NCBI GenBank assembly: GCA_017451685.1
Contig: JAFTNV010000006.1
Span: forward strand, 1 to 52,909
Direction: 5' to 3'
Source: Alistipes sp.
GTDB taxonomy: Bacteria; Bacteroidota; Bacteroidia; Bacteroidales; Rikenellaceae
Length of the DNA: 52,909 bases
Shown: positions 43,957 to 52,773 of the stretch, piece by piece
Position numbering within the stretch: the first letter of the stretch is position 1
How the letters are laid out: every line of letters begins with the position of its first letter
Made by a program: the position numbers and the translations under genes
Notes under the pieces: model-generated
Seen by the model: the letters and a program-made list of their open reading frames with translations, nothing else
Told to the model about the DNA's origin: nothing
The model's database searches: none

Positions 43957-45150
43957 ATGCTTAACGGAAAACATATAATACTCGGAATTACCGGCAGCAT
44001 AGCAGCCTACAAGGCAGCTATGCTGTGCCGTCTTTTAGTAAAGGAGGGTGCCGAGGTGAGAGTGGTGATGACACCTCTGGCGAAGCAGTTCATCACGCCA
44101 CTGACGATGGCGACGCTATCAAAGCACCCCATTCTCGTTGAGTTCTTCAACCCCGAGAATGGCGAGTGGAACTCACACGTGTCGCTCGGCGAGTGGGCCG
44201 ACCTGTTGCTTGTAGCCCCCGCCACGGCAAACACCATGGCCAAGATGGTCACGGGCGTGGCAGACAACCTCCTACTCACGACATACCTCTCGGCACGCTC
44301 GAAGGTAGCCATAGCCCCCGCCATGGATCTCGACATGTATGCTCACGTGACGACGCAGCATAACATTGCGATACTCCGTGAGCGTGGCGTGGCGATAATA
44401 GAGCCCGCGGCAGGCGAGCTCGCAAGTGGTCTTGTGGGCAAGGGTCGCATGGCCGAGCCCGAGGATATTGTCGAGCAGGTAAAGGCGTTATTCGTGGAGC
44501 GTAACACGCTCAGTGGCAAGCATTACATCGTGACAGCAGGCGCTACGATAGAGCCCATTGACCCTGTACGTTACATCACCAACCACTCTACCGGCAAGAT
44601 GGGCTATGCCATAGCCGAGGAGTTAGCAGCACGTGGTGCGCGTGTGTCGCTCGTAAGTGGTCGCACGACACTCCCTGTACCTCGCGGAGTGGAGCGCATA
44701 GATGTCCTCACGGCCGAGGACATGTACAATGCCACGGTGGAGCGTTGGGCGGAGGCCGATGGTGCTGTGATGTGTGCTGCCGTAGCCGACTACACGCCCA
44801 AGCATGTTGCCACGAGTAAGCTCAAGAAGAGCGACGACGACATGGCGATAGAGCTATGTCGCACGAAGGATATAGCCAAAACCTTGGGAGAGATGAAGGG
44901 GGCGCGCACACTCGTTGGCTTCGCCCTCGAGACCGACAACGAGGAGGCAAATGCCGAGGGTAAGCTCGAGCGCAAGAATCTCGACTTCATCGTACTCAAC
45001 TCGCTCCGCGATGCGGGTGCAGGCTTCCGTGGCGACACCAACAAGGTGACGCTCATAGACCGCGCGGGTCGCCAGGAGCAGCCCCTGATGTCGAAGCGCG
45101 AGGTGGCAGCCGTAATCGTCGATAAGATAGAGAAGATAAACCGCAAATAG
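43957..45150 (+). CDS. coaBC: Bifunctional phosphopantothenoylcysteine decarboxylase/synthase
   Basis: About 397 residues. The N-terminal flavoprotein decarboxylase CoaC (GITGSIAAYKA, catalytic His in SHVSLGEWAD, PAMDLDMY) and C-terminal CTP-dependent synthetase CoaB (TAGATIEPIDPVRYITNHSTGKMG) form two steps of coenzyme A synthesis. The start at 43957 begins the conserved MLNGKHIILGITG; an ATG at 43936 would add seven unconserved residues. 1-nt gap to recN. Confidence 0.94.
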   Translation: MLNGKHIILGITGSIAAYKAAMLCRLLVKEGAEVRVVMTPLAKQFITPLTMATLSKHPILVEFFNPENGEWNSHVSLGEWADLLLVAPATANTMAKMVTGVADNLLLTTYLSARSKVAIAPAMDLDMYAHVTTQHNIAILRERGVAIIEPAAGELASGLVGKGRMAEPEDIVEQVKALFVERNTLSGKHYIVTAGATIEPIDPVRYITNHSTGKMGYAIAEELAARGARVSLVSGRTTLPVPRGVERIDVLTAEDMYNATVERWAEADGAVMCAAVADYTPKHVATSKLKKSDDDMAIELCRTKDIAKTLGEMKGARTLVGFALETDNEEANAEGKLERKNLDFIVLNSLRDAGAGFRGDTNKVTLIDRAGRQEQPLMSKREVAAVIVDKIEKINRK

Positions 45151-45151
45151 G

Positions 45152-46792
45152 ATGTTAAAGAGCCTCGCCATAGAGAACTATGCCCTTATCGACTCGCTCC
45201 GCGTGGAGTGGGACGAGAGTCTCAACATAATCACGGGTGAGACGGGTGCCGGTAAGTCGATACTCCTCGGAGCCCTCGGCCTATTGCTCGGTGCCAAGAA
45301 CGAGGGACAGGCACTCAAGGACACCACGCGCAACTGCGTTGTCGAGGCCGTGTTCAACATCGAGGGCTTAGGCTTGGAGCACCTATTTGAGGATAACGAC
45401 ATAGACTACGAGGCGGAGATAACCATCCGTCGCGTGATAACGCCCGCGGGCAAGAGCCGCTCGTTCATTGGCGACATGCCCGTGCAGTTGGCTACGCTCA
45501 AGGAGCTTGGGGCGCACATCATAGACATCCACTCGCAGCACCAAAACCTCGTGGTGTCGTCCGAGGAGTTTCGCATAACGGCGCTCGACACCCTTGCCGG
45601 CAGTCACGTCATACGCAAGGAGTACGCGACACTACTTGCGGAGCTCACCACCCTACGCTCGGAGTTACGACGTATGGAGGCCGACATGGCCACGGCACGC
45701 CGCGATGAGGAGTGGCTGCGATATACCGTCGAGGAGCTACGCGCCGCGAAGCTAAAACCCGGGGAGCAGACCGAGACAGAGCAACTATTAGCAACGCTTG
45801 AGAGTGCCGACCGCATAGGCGAGGCGCTCACCACGCTACGTAACACCCTCGACGACGAGGAGTTGGGCGCTGTGGCTACCCTCGCACGCTCACAGCGCGA
45901 GATGGAGAGCATCGGCGACCGATACCCTGAGGGTAACAACCTCGCGGAGCGTCTACGCTCTGTGGTGGCTGAGCTTAAAGACATAAGCGCCACGGCAGCA
46001 GACGAGGCCGAGCGCATAGATGCCGACCCCGAGAAGTTGCAGAGGTTGAGCGACAGGCTTAACACGATATACTCGCTCGAGATGAAGCACCGCACAGAGT
46101 CGTATGACGACCTTCTCGATAAGGCTGCGATGTTTGAGGCACAGCTCGCGACGATAGACAATAGTGACACGGCGCTTGGCGAGCTCAAGGAGCGTATCAG
46201 TGCCAAAGAGGCGGAGTGTCGCGCCACGGCAGAGAGGCTGCGCGAGGCACGACAGAGCGTGGCACCCATCATGGAGCAAAGCATCGTCGATATGCTTCGC
46301 AAGCTCGGCATGGAGGATGCCGTGTTCATCGTAGAGATAACCGCCACGGAGGAGTTCGCCCCCCTCGGCATGGATAGCGTGGCTTATATGTTCACCGCCA
46401 ACCGCACGACGAAGCCCGCAGCCGTGGAGCGCATAGCATCGGGTGGCGAGTTGTCGCGTATCATATTGGCTCTTAAGGCTTTGATTGCCGAGAAGAGAGC
46501 CCTTCCCACGGTCATCTTCGACGAGATAGACACAGGCGTGTCGGGACGTATTGCCGATGCTATGGGCGACATCATCGCTAAGTTGTCGCACTCGATGCAG
46601 ATTATCGACATCACCCACCTGCCACAGGTAGCCTCGAAGCAGGGCACGCACTTTGTGGTCTACAAGGAGGAGGGGCTGTCGAACATCCGTCGCCTGACGA
46701 AGACGGAGCGCGTAGACGAGATAGCCAAGATGCTATCAGGCAGTGCCATAACCGAGGCCGCCCGCAAACAGGCACGCATCCTTTTGGGATAA
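45152..46792 (+). CDS. recN: DNA repair protein RecN
   Basis: 546-residue SMC-like ATPase in double-strand break repair: Walker A ITGETGAGKSILLGAL, DIHSQHQN, central coiled coil (about 150-360), signature SGGELSRIILALK and Walker B TVIFDEIDTGVSG. Follows coaBC after one nucleotide. Confidence 0.95.
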   Translation: MLKSLAIENYALIDSLRVEWDESLNIITGETGAGKSILLGALGLLLGAKNEGQALKDTTRNCVVEAVFNIEGLGLEHLFEDNDIDYEAEITIRRVITPAGKSRSFIGDMPVQLATLKELGAHIIDIHSQHQNLVVSSEEFRITALDTLAGSHVIRKEYATLLAELTTLRSELRRMEADMATARRDEEWLRYTVEELRAAKLKPGEQTETEQLLATLESADRIGEALTTLRNTLDDEELGAVATLARSQREMESIGDRYPEGNNLAERLRSVVAELKDISATAADEAERIDADPEKLQRLSDRLNTIYSLEMKHRTESYDDLLDKAAMFEAQLATIDNSDTALGELKERISAKEAECRATAERLREARQSVAPIMEQSIVDMLRKLGMEDAVFIVEITATEEFAPLGMDSVAYMFTANRTTKPAAVERIASGGELSRIILALKALIAEKRALPTVIFDEIDTGVSGRIADAMGDIIAKLSHSMQIIDITHLPQVASKQGTHFVVYKEEGLSNIRRLTKTERVDEIAKMLSGSAITEAARKQARILLG

Positions 46793-46816
46793 GGGGCAGC
46801 ACTCTTCGTAGCATTG

Positions 46817-46861
46817 TTCCAAAAGACGACAGGGACAACAGGGACGACAGGGACAACAACG
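46817..46861. repeat. Nonamer repeat tract after recN
   Basis: Four or five near-repeats of the 9-nt unit GACRACAGG, the same purine repeat as at 33449-33490. Confidence 0.65.
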
Positions 46862-46915
46862 AAGTCGCGAGATAATGATTAAGGTGCTGTAATCAACGCT
46901 ATATAACAGCTATTA

Positions 46916-47041
46916 AATTTGTTGTCAGAAGGGGTTAGGCTTGGTCTCTACATGAAATCAGCCCGGATGGGACATACTGAAGTATTTCCCATTCGGGCTG
47001 ATGATTGAGAGGCCGAGAATAACCCCTTAGCACAACAAATT
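46916..47041 (-). terminator. Giant imperfect palindrome after tsaB
   Basis: Nested pairs: AATTTGTTGT (46916-46925) with ACAACAAATT (47032-47041), AGGGGTTA (46930-46937) with TAACCCCT (47020-47027), and the inner 18-bp hairpin 46960-46999. The inner hairpin is the reverse complement of the one after rplI. It lies immediately after the tsaB stop codon on the minus strand and probably terminates it; no poly-T run is obvious. Confidence 0.6.
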
Positions 47042-47750
47042 ACAGTAATTTCTTTTTAGAAGGAATAACCAAAAACTCCTTAAGGTAGAAGGGCTCAAAG
47101 TAGGCGATATCCTCAAACCTGCCGGCATTGAAGGCATCCTCGGCAAGGCGCACGATGCCTCGCGCAGAGGGGGTAACGGCTACATGTATAGCATCCGAAA
47201 GCGTCTCGACGCACTTAGACGAGCCATTACCAAAGATAACGAGCTTGCCATCATTACGCCACGCACTAAAGCTATCCTCGGTAATAACCTCGGCAGATAC
47301 ATCCGAGAGGGGCTTACCCTCGTTATCGAAGACTTGGGCGTAGACCTCCATACGGCGGGCATCGACCATAGGACAGAGGCGTGCCACAGCCCACTCATCA
47401 TCCTCGATGTCGAGGATGCCGGCGTCGTAGTCCTCGCGAGCTACCTCCGTGAGTGCATCGAGCGACCCCACGGCAATAAGCGGGATATTCAGCGCATAGC
47501 ACATGCCCTTAGCAAACGACACGCCGATACGCAAGCCCGTATACGAGCCCGGGCCCTTACCCACGGCGATAGCATCGAGGTCGTCGGGCTGCACGCCCGT
47601 CTCGCGGAGAAGCTCATCGACAAAGAGCGCCACCTTCTTAGCGTGGTCCCTGCCCTCGTCGCTCTCCCTAAGAGCCATAAGCTCACCATCGTTAGCCAAA
47701 GCTACGGAGCACACGTCCGTGCCTGTCTCAATTGAAAGTATAAGTGCCAT
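47040..47750 (-). CDS. tsaB: tRNA threonylcarbamoyladenosine biosynthesis protein TsaB
   Basis: 236 residues of the ASKHA fold: LILSIETGTDVCSVALA, LDAIAVGKGPGSYTGLRIGVSFAKG and IPLIAVGSLDAL. TsaB is the partner of TsaD in making t6A37 of tRNA; MtaB, also encoded in this window, modifies that same nucleoside. Three nt after smpB on the same strand. Confidence 0.93.
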   Translation of the reverse strand: MALILSIETGTDVCSVALANDGELMALRESDEGRDHAKKVALFVDELLRETGVQPDDLDAIAVGKGPGSYTGLRIGVSFAKGMCYALNIPLIAVGSLDALTEVAREDYDAGILDIEDDEWAVARLCPMVDARRMEVYAQVFDNEGKPLSDVSAEVITEDSFSAWRNDGKLVIFGNGSSKCVETLSDAIHVAVTPSARGIVRLAEDAFNAGRFEDIAYFEPFYLKEFLVIPSKKKLL

Positions 47751-47752
47751 AT

Positions 47753-48217
47753 CTATCGTCTATTATTCTTCATCGCCTTATCCATCTCGCGCCGAGCGTC
47801 GTTCTCCTTGATATACTCGCGCTTATCGAATGATTTACGGCCACGCGCCAAGCCCACGGCAATCTTCGCCAGACCGCGCTCGGTGAGGAAGAGACGCAGA
47901 CCCACGACCGTGAGGCCGCGGTCTTGCAGTGCGCGTTGCAGTTTGTTTAGCTCCTTGCGGCTAAGCAGCAGCTTACGGTCGCGCTTAGGTACATGGTTGT
48001 TGCACGTGCCCCACGTGTACTCTGCGATATTCACGTTACGTATCCACAGCTCGTTGCGCTCGAAGTAGCAGTACGAGTCTACAAGCGAGGCCTTACCCAT
48101 GCGTATGGACTTTATCTCCGTACCCACAAGCACAACACCCGCGATATACTCCTCCAATATCTCGTAGTCGAATGTAGCGCGCTTATTACGTATATTTATA
48201 TTTTTATAGTCCGCCAT
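47753..48217 (-). CDS. smpB: SsrA-binding protein SmpB
   Basis: 154 residues: [30 protein letters not shown], the tmRNA-binding barrel, and the C-terminal basic tail ([16 protein letters not shown]). Needed for trans-translation. ssrA itself is not next to it. Confidence 0.95.
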   Translation of the reverse strand: MADYKNINIRNKRATFDYEILEEYIAGVVLVGTEIKSIRMGKASLVDSYCYFERNELWIRNVNIAEYTWGTCNNHVPKRDRKLLLSRKELNKLQRALQDRGLTVVGLRLFLTERGLAKIAVGLARGRKSFDKREYIKENDARREMDKAMKNNRR

Positions 48218-48268
48218 TATCTACTCTTATTTCACGATTAGCGCCTTTCGGCATAGGTTTTGCCACCT

Positions 48269-48404
48269 ATCACAGTGGGTGGACCCGGATAAAGGTAACT
48301 AATTCTTTTATCTTTGATATGTTTTACACATCTTTTAAGTTTATTTTCTGTTTGCACACCGTTGGCGTAGTGATACGTCGACACTCCGGGGCCCACCCTT
48401 TTTT
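48269..48404 (+). ncRNA. Candidate structured small RNA, class unknown
   Basis: GGGTGGACCCGG (48277-48288) can pair with CCGGGGCCCACCC (48386-48398), closing about 120 nt and followed by six T residues as an intrinsic terminator. Inside is a 9-bp hairpin with a GTGA tetraloop (48361-48382) and AT-rich weaker hairpins. A degenerate -7 element TAGGTTTTG lies at 48254-48262. The form (long closing stem, open middle) recalls 6S-type RNAs, but I see no decisive motif. On the opposite strand it is the dnaG-smpB gap. Confidence 0.45.
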
Positions 48405-48409
48405 ATCGA

Positions 48410-50407
48410 CTAAATCAATCGTCCCACGGTCTTGGCAATAGCCACACGCGCAGCCTGATATTTGGTATAAAGCGCAAGGTTGGTGCTAAACTCCTCGTCG
48501 TCCTCGTGACCTACGCCTATAAGCGTCTTAAGCTCCGCCATACGACCCTCGAGCGTGCGCCACTTGAAGAGGATGACAACCTTCGGCACACCTTCGGAGA
48601 GCTGCTCCTCGACACTCTCGATATGCACATCCTTCTGCGCCCATATCTTGCTGATGACGTAGCTGTCGTCCGACGTGAGAAGGTCGATACTCACACTCGC
48701 AACGCCATGGTCTACATTGTTGACAAAGGGGTGCGTGGGGACCTCGACACCATCGCCACGGCTCTCCCACTCCGCGCGATAGAGTTCGACTATATTACGA
48801 TACACGCCCTCCCTAAGTTGCAGGCCATCGGCATCCAACTCATCGAAGATATAACGTGCCACATTGAACGTATACTCGTCCTTATCCTCCACAACCGTGA
48901 AGTCCAAGTGGCCATATCTCAGTAGGTACTTCGCCAACTCGCGCTCCAGCGTGTCTATCGTCGTGCCCACAGTGATGCGCACAGGCTCATTATGTTGTGC
49001 CTCGGGGCGCGCGACATACAACGAGTTGGGCGTGGCCGTCTGGAACTCGCGGCGCTGCTGACGTAGGAGGAAGTCCTGCGCCTCGTTGTTACCACGCACG
49101 CCGTCAAGCTGACGGGCAACAGCCACGGCCAGCACCTGCTGCTCGACATTCATAATCTCGGCACAGTAGCGCACATACTCCGAGCGTTTTATCTGGTCGG
49201 GGATGACGGCGATAGACTGCACCATGTCGGCGATAGCCTCCGAGCGCTTAAGAGGGTCGTTCGTAGCCTCGCCAAGCAACAACCGCGCCTTGAAGGCGAG
49301 GAAGTCCTGCGCATTGTCGGCGATATACTTGCGTAGCTCCTCGGAGCTATGCTCGCGGGCAAACGTGTCGGGGTCGTGCTCCTCGGGAAGGAGTACTATG
49401 CGCACGTTCATATCCTCCTTAAGGACAATATCCACACCACGAAGTGCCGCCTTAACACCCGCAGCATCGCCATCGAACATGAGGGTCATATTGCGCGTGA
49501 AGCGGCTCAGGAGGCGCACCTGCTCCTCCGTGAGCGACGTACCCGACGAGGCGACGACATTCTCGACACCCGCCTGGTGCATAGAGATGACATCGGCATA
49601 GCCCTCGACCATGATGGCGTAGTCCTCCTGCTGTATCGCCTTCTTGGCGAAGAAGAGGCCGTACAACTCGCGGCGCTTGTTATATATCTCGCTCTCGGGC
49701 GAGTTCTGATACTTCGCAACCTTCTTATCCGTGCGCAGCGTGCGGCCACCAAAGCCCACAACACGACCCGAAACATTATGTATCGGGAACATCACACGGT
49801 CGTAGAACCTATCGCGCAGTTTACCATCGCTCTCGCGCTGGAACGCAAGACCCGTAGACAGGAGGAACTCGTCCTTATACCCCGCAGCGCGGCAGTCCTC
49901 CAGGAAACGCACGCCCGACGAGGGGCAGAAGCCGAGGCCGAACTTCTTTATCGTAGCATCGCTGAAGCCGCGCAACGACGAGAAGTAGGACAGACCTACG
50001 CTACGACCCTCATCTTCGGAGAACATATAGCGCTGGAAGTACTCCGCAGCCCACGCATTGAGCGCGAACATGCTCTCGCGGTTGTTGTTACGCGCGATGT
50101 CCTCGTCGGTCATGGCCTCCTCCTTAACATCTATGCCGTAGCGCTTGGCGATGATGCGCAGCGCCTCGGGATAGGTGGCGCTCTCGCTCTCCATGACGAA
50201 GTTTATGGCGTTGCCACTCTTACCACAGCCGAAGCACTTATATATGCCACGCGCGGGAGAAACCTTGAACGAGGGTGTCTTCTCCTGATGGAAGGGACAG
50301 CACGCCTCGTAGTTCACACCCTTGCGTTTGAGCGTGACATAGTCACCGACAATATCTACGATATTGACAGCTGCGTAAATGCGGTCTATGGTTTCGCGGT
50401 TAATCAT
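48410..50407 (-). CDS. dnaG: DNA primase
   Basis: 665 residues. CHC2 zinc finger (CCPFHQEKTPSF...KCFGCGKSGN), TOPRIM core (IMVEGYADVISMHQAG, LMFDGDAAG) and a C-terminal helicase-interaction region. Synthesises RNA primers at the fork. The start is ATG 50407 (MINRETIDRIY); a longer frame to 50470 covers the promoter. The -7 element ends 4 nt before the ATG, so the message is likely leaderless. Confidence 0.95.
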   Translation of the reverse strand: MINRETIDRIYAAVNIVDIVGDYVTLKRKGVNYEACCPFHQEKTPSFKVSPARGIYKCFGCGKSGNAINFVMESESATYPEALRIIAKRYGIDVKEEAMTDEDIARNNNRESMFALNAWAAEYFQRYMFSEDEGRSVGLSYFSSLRGFSDATIKKFGLGFCPSSGVRFLEDCRAAGYKDEFLLSTGLAFQRESDGKLRDRFYDRVMFPIHNVSGRVVGFGGRTLRTDKKVAKYQNSPESEIYNKRRELYGLFFAKKAIQQEDYAIMVEGYADVISMHQAGVENVVASSGTSLTEEQVRLLSRFTRNMTLMFDGDAAGVKAALRGVDIVLKEDMNVRIVLLPEEHDPDTFAREHSSEELRKYIADNAQDFLAFKARLLLGEATNDPLKRSEAIADMVQSIAVIPDQIKRSEYVRYCAEIMNVEQQVLAVAVARQLDGVRGNNEAQDFLLRQQRREFQTATPNSLYVARPEAQHNEPVRITVGTTIDTLERELAKYLLRYGHLDFTVVEDKDEYTFNVARYIFDELDADGLQLREGVYRNIVELYRAEWESRGDGVEVPTHPFVNNVDHGVASVSIDLLTSDDSYVISKIWAQKDVHIESVEEQLSEGVPKVVILFKWRTLEGRMAELKTLIGVGHEDDEEFSTNLALYTKYQAARVAIAKTVGRLI

Positions 50408-50411
50408 CGCA

Positions 50412-50441
50412 CAAAGATAAGAAAGTTTTGCGGATGAGCAA
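50412..50441 (-). promoter_or_regulatory. Promoter of dnaG
   Basis: On the minus strand TTG (50439-50441), 19-bp spacer, TATCTTTG (50412-50419), 4 nt before the ATG. Confidence 0.75.
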
Positions 50442-50520
50442 TGCCATATTGCGACATTGATTGTCTCCAACTAATTAATAATTAATAATTACTCACTACT
50501 CACTACTAATTACTAATTAG

Positions 50521-51114
50521 TTAGAGTACTCCTGCCTTGTAATATCTGACTATCTCCTCGAGCATCTCGTCCTCGCCATCGGGGTCGTATTCGAGTTTCA
50601 GGTTATTGCCAAAGAGCTTGGCAAGGGCCTGATAGAAGCCTGCGGTGAAGCCCGAGCGGAAGTCCTTGATGATGCCAAAGACCGTATGGTTGGTTTCGCG
50701 GTCGATGAGTTTGAGGAGTATCTTACCCTCGTAGCGCGTCATCTTCCATAGCATGGGCGAAATCTCATCCTTCAATGCATCCTCGATAGCCTTGGTATAG
50801 GCTCTGCGATCCTTACGTTTCTCGTACTTGGCAAGCTCCTCGTCGAGGTTTTCCATGCGCTTCGATGCCTCCACCGCCAACGGATATACCTTCTTCACGG
50901 CGCGCACCATGCGCTGGTAGTTCTTGAGGTCGCGCATGCGGTGGTATATGTTCACCGGCACGAGCGTGACATATAACACCGAATCTCCCCTACTATCCAC
51001 ACTCCAATATGCCGTGCGCACGCCCCTGACACGCTGGTAGCATTGCGCAGAGATAGTGCCGCAGTCGAGCACCATGAGGCACAAAAGAAGGAGTATGGCA
51101 TAGCGTAGTTTCAT
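50521..51114 (-). CDS. DUF4294-family exported protein
   Basis: 197 residues with a signal peptide (hydrophobic core LRYAILLLLCLMVL, cleavage near ISAQ). The conserved middle, KNYQRMVRAVKKVYPLAVEA and MLWKMTRYEGKILLKLIDRET, is typical of the Bacteroidota DUF4294 family. Function unknown. The -7 element at 51119-51126 ends 4 nt before the ATG. Confidence 0.75.
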   Translation of the reverse strand: MKLRYAILLLLCLMVLDCGTISAQCYQRVRGVRTAYWSVDSRGDSVLYVTLVPVNIYHRMRDLKNYQRMVRAVKKVYPLAVEASKRMENLDEELAKYEKRKDRRAYTKAIEDALKDEISPMLWKMTRYEGKILLKLIDRETNHTVFGIIKDFRSGFTAGFYQALAKLFGNNLKLEYDPDGEDEMLEEIVRYYKAGVL

Positions 51115-51118
51115 GACA

Positions 51119-51126
51119 CAAATGTA
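51119..51126 (-). promoter_or_regulatory. -7 element of the DUF4294 gene
   Basis: TACATTTG on the minus strand, 4 nt before the ATG; -33 not clear. Confidence 0.55.
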
Positions 51127-51159
51127 CGAAAAAAGACGACCATTTCATATATAGATACG

Positions 51160-51189
51160 TTGCATTATAGAAAATTATTGCTATCTTTG
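51160..51189 (+). promoter_or_regulatory. Promoter of the hotdog thioesterase gene
   Basis: TTG at 51160-51162, 19-bp spacer, TATCTTTG at 51182-51189. Confidence 0.75.
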
Positions 51190-51210
51190 TAAATAAATCA
51201 TTATTTCGAT

Positions 51211-51582
51211 ATGTTGGAAAAGGGATTAAAGCACCAGAGCGTGATGCGTGTCACGGATGGTAATACTGCCGAGTTTATAGGCTCGGGCGACATGGCCGTA
51301 TTGGCCACACCGGCGATGGTGGCACTCATGGAGAATGCCGCGATGCTTGCCGTAGCATTGCACCTCGACGAGGGCGAGACAACCGTGGGCTCGATGATAT
51401 CTACATCGCACCTTAAGCCGTCAAAAATCGGCGCGACGATAAGCGCCATTGCCGAGCTTGTGGAGGTCGACGGCCGCAAACTGACATTTAAGATTGAGGC
51501 CTACGATGCCGATGTGCTCATAGGCGCGGGTGAGCACGTGCGCTACGTGGTAAACCGCGAGAAGTTTCTATCGAAGCTATAA
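51211..51582 (+). CDS. Hotdog-fold thioesterase, FlK-like
   Basis: 123 residues forming one hotdog domain. Thr33 and Glu41 in ATPAMVALMENAA and His67 in STSHLKPSKIG occupy the places of the catalytic Thr-Glu-His of fluoroacetyl-CoA thioesterase FlK. Relatives in anaerobes are general acyl-CoA thioesterases of unknown substrate, so fluoroacetate is not implied. Monocistronic. Confidence 0.8.
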   Translation: MLEKGLKHQSVMRVTDGNTAEFIGSGDMAVLATPAMVALMENAAMLAVALHLDEGETTVGSMISTSHLKPSKIGATISAIAELVEVDGRKLTFKIEAYDADVLIGAGEHVRYVVNREKFLSKL

Positions 51583-51685
51583 AAATAGGAAAGCCGGTGC
51601 GCTCCCCCTACGTTCAGTCGACAATTACCCAAATGAAAGCCTCATCAACCAATCGACCGAACAATGCGCACCGGCAATAAACGAT
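51581..51685 (-). ncRNA. Candidate small RNA on the minus strand
   Basis: Read on the minus strand, about 5 nt after the promoter at 51690-51720: GCCGGTGCGC (51675-51666) pairs perfectly with GCGCACCGGC (51602-51593); inside, GTTCGGTCG pairs with CGACTGAAC (51662-51654 and 51620-51612) with one mismatch, leaving a loop of about 33 nt. After the stem comes TTTCCTATTTTT. Its 3' end overlaps the thioesterase stop codon. No class recognised. Confidence 0.5.
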
Positions 51686-51689
51686 GGTG

Positions 51690-51720
51690 CAAAAGTAGAT
51701 ATTCTACAATGCACTGACAA
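51690..51720 (-). promoter_or_regulatory. Promoter of the minus-strand small RNA
   Basis: On the minus strand TTG (51718-51720), 20-bp spacer, TACTTTTG (51690-51697). No protein gene lies downstream on this strand until the DUF4294 gene at 51114, so it most likely drives an RNA. Confidence 0.65.
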
Positions 51721-51829
51721 TAGACAGATTACCGAATTTATAACCATTTTTACTGAAATTACGCATGCCACGGCACATTAGCCCATAAGTATGTGTAAAT
51801 CATGATGGTTATAGTAAGATGATGAGGCT

Positions 51830-52693
51830 ATGAAAGAGCGTAAGCAACACGAAGTTCTCAACACTATTGAGCGTTGTAATGCCTACTTTGGCATCGCCAT
51901 GTCGCACCCCATGGTGAGCATTGTCGACCTATCTAAGGTGAGGAGGGTGGACATCGCGGAGGTCAAGCTAAACCTCTATGCCGTGGTGTGCACATCGGGG
52001 CATGTGAGGTTCTACGCCCCGGGGCACATAAGCAAGAGATACAACTACGACTCGCTGAACATCGGCGGGTGGATTCTTATCTTTCACCCCGACCTTCTGG
52101 AGGACACGCTCTTGGCGCAGCGTATGTCGGAGTACGCCTTCTTCGACAACAAGGTAGATGCGGCACTGCAAGTAACCGAGAGCGAGACAGCCGTCATCAA
52201 TAACTGCATACTGAGCCTCAAGGAGGAGCTGCGCAACGACACCGACCGCTACTCGCGACGCATCCTTGTGGCGGGCATCGCCGTATTGCTAAGCATCTGC
52301 ATGCGCTATGCTGAGCGACAGCCGATGCTAAACATAACATCGAACAAGAATGTTGTGGCACGCCTCAACACTCTGCTCAACTACCGCATATCGCACCCTT
52401 CGGAGGATAAGGCTCTGTTCTCTGTGGCAGAGTGCGCCCGCGAGCTCGGCATATCACCCAACTACCTTGGCGACCTGGTACGCAAGCAGGCAGGGTGTTC
52501 CGCGAAGCAATATATTCAGAATCACATGCTTAACGAGGTGAAGTTGCAGCTCTCGCGCAGCAATCACACCGTCAGTCAGATAGCCATAGACCTCGGTTTT
52601 AAGTATGCCCACCACCTCACGCGCCTCTTTAAGCGCATGACGGGCATCACGCCCAACGAATACCGTAAGCAGATGCAGGAAAACAATAATTAA
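51830..52693 (+). CDS. AraC-family transcriptional regulator
   Basis: 287 residues. The N-terminal 170 residues resemble a cupin-type ligand or sensing domain (FYAPGHISKRYNYDSLNIGGWILIFHPDLL). The C-terminal HTH pair reads FSVAECARELGISPNYLGDLV and SQIAIDLGFKYAHHLTRLFKRMTGITPNEYR, the AraC signature. The target is unknown; the gene is isolated, followed by repeats and an insertion sequence. Confidence 0.9.
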   Translation: MKERKQHEVLNTIERCNAYFGIAMSHPMVSIVDLSKVRRVDIAEVKLNLYAVVCTSGHVRFYAPGHISKRYNYDSLNIGGWILIFHPDLLEDTLLAQRMSEYAFFDNKVDAALQVTESETAVINNCILSLKEELRNDTDRYSRRILVAGIAVLLSICMRYAERQPMLNITSNKNVVARLNTLLNYRISHPSEDKALFSVAECARELGISPNYLGDLVRKQAGCSAKQYIQNHMLNEVKLQLSRSNHTVSQIAIDLGFKYAHHLTRLFKRMTGITPNEYRKQMQENNN

Positions 52694-52699
52694 GCAACG

Positions 52700-52733
52700 T
52701 GATGGGCTCCTATGAGTTCCTATGAGTTCTTAT
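52700..52733. repeat. 10-nt repeat tract
   Basis: GATGGGCTCCTATGAGTTCC then TATGAGTTCTTATG: three units of the 10-nt family seen at 36216-36368 and 42528-42605. Confidence 0.65.
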
Positions 52734-52773
52734 GCGCTTGTCGCAGACAACAGATTAAATATTAATAATATTA

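Noticed and set aside
48269-48404. SRP RNA, RNase P RNA or tmRNA
   Set aside because: The SRP GGAAGCAGC-type core, the RNase P conserved blocks and a tRNA-like end are all absent, and the length is too short for the latter two.
49349-50437. 362-residue plus-strand ORF opposite dnaG
   Set aside because: Antisense shadow of dnaG; dnaG has a clear zinc finger, TOPRIM motif and promoter.
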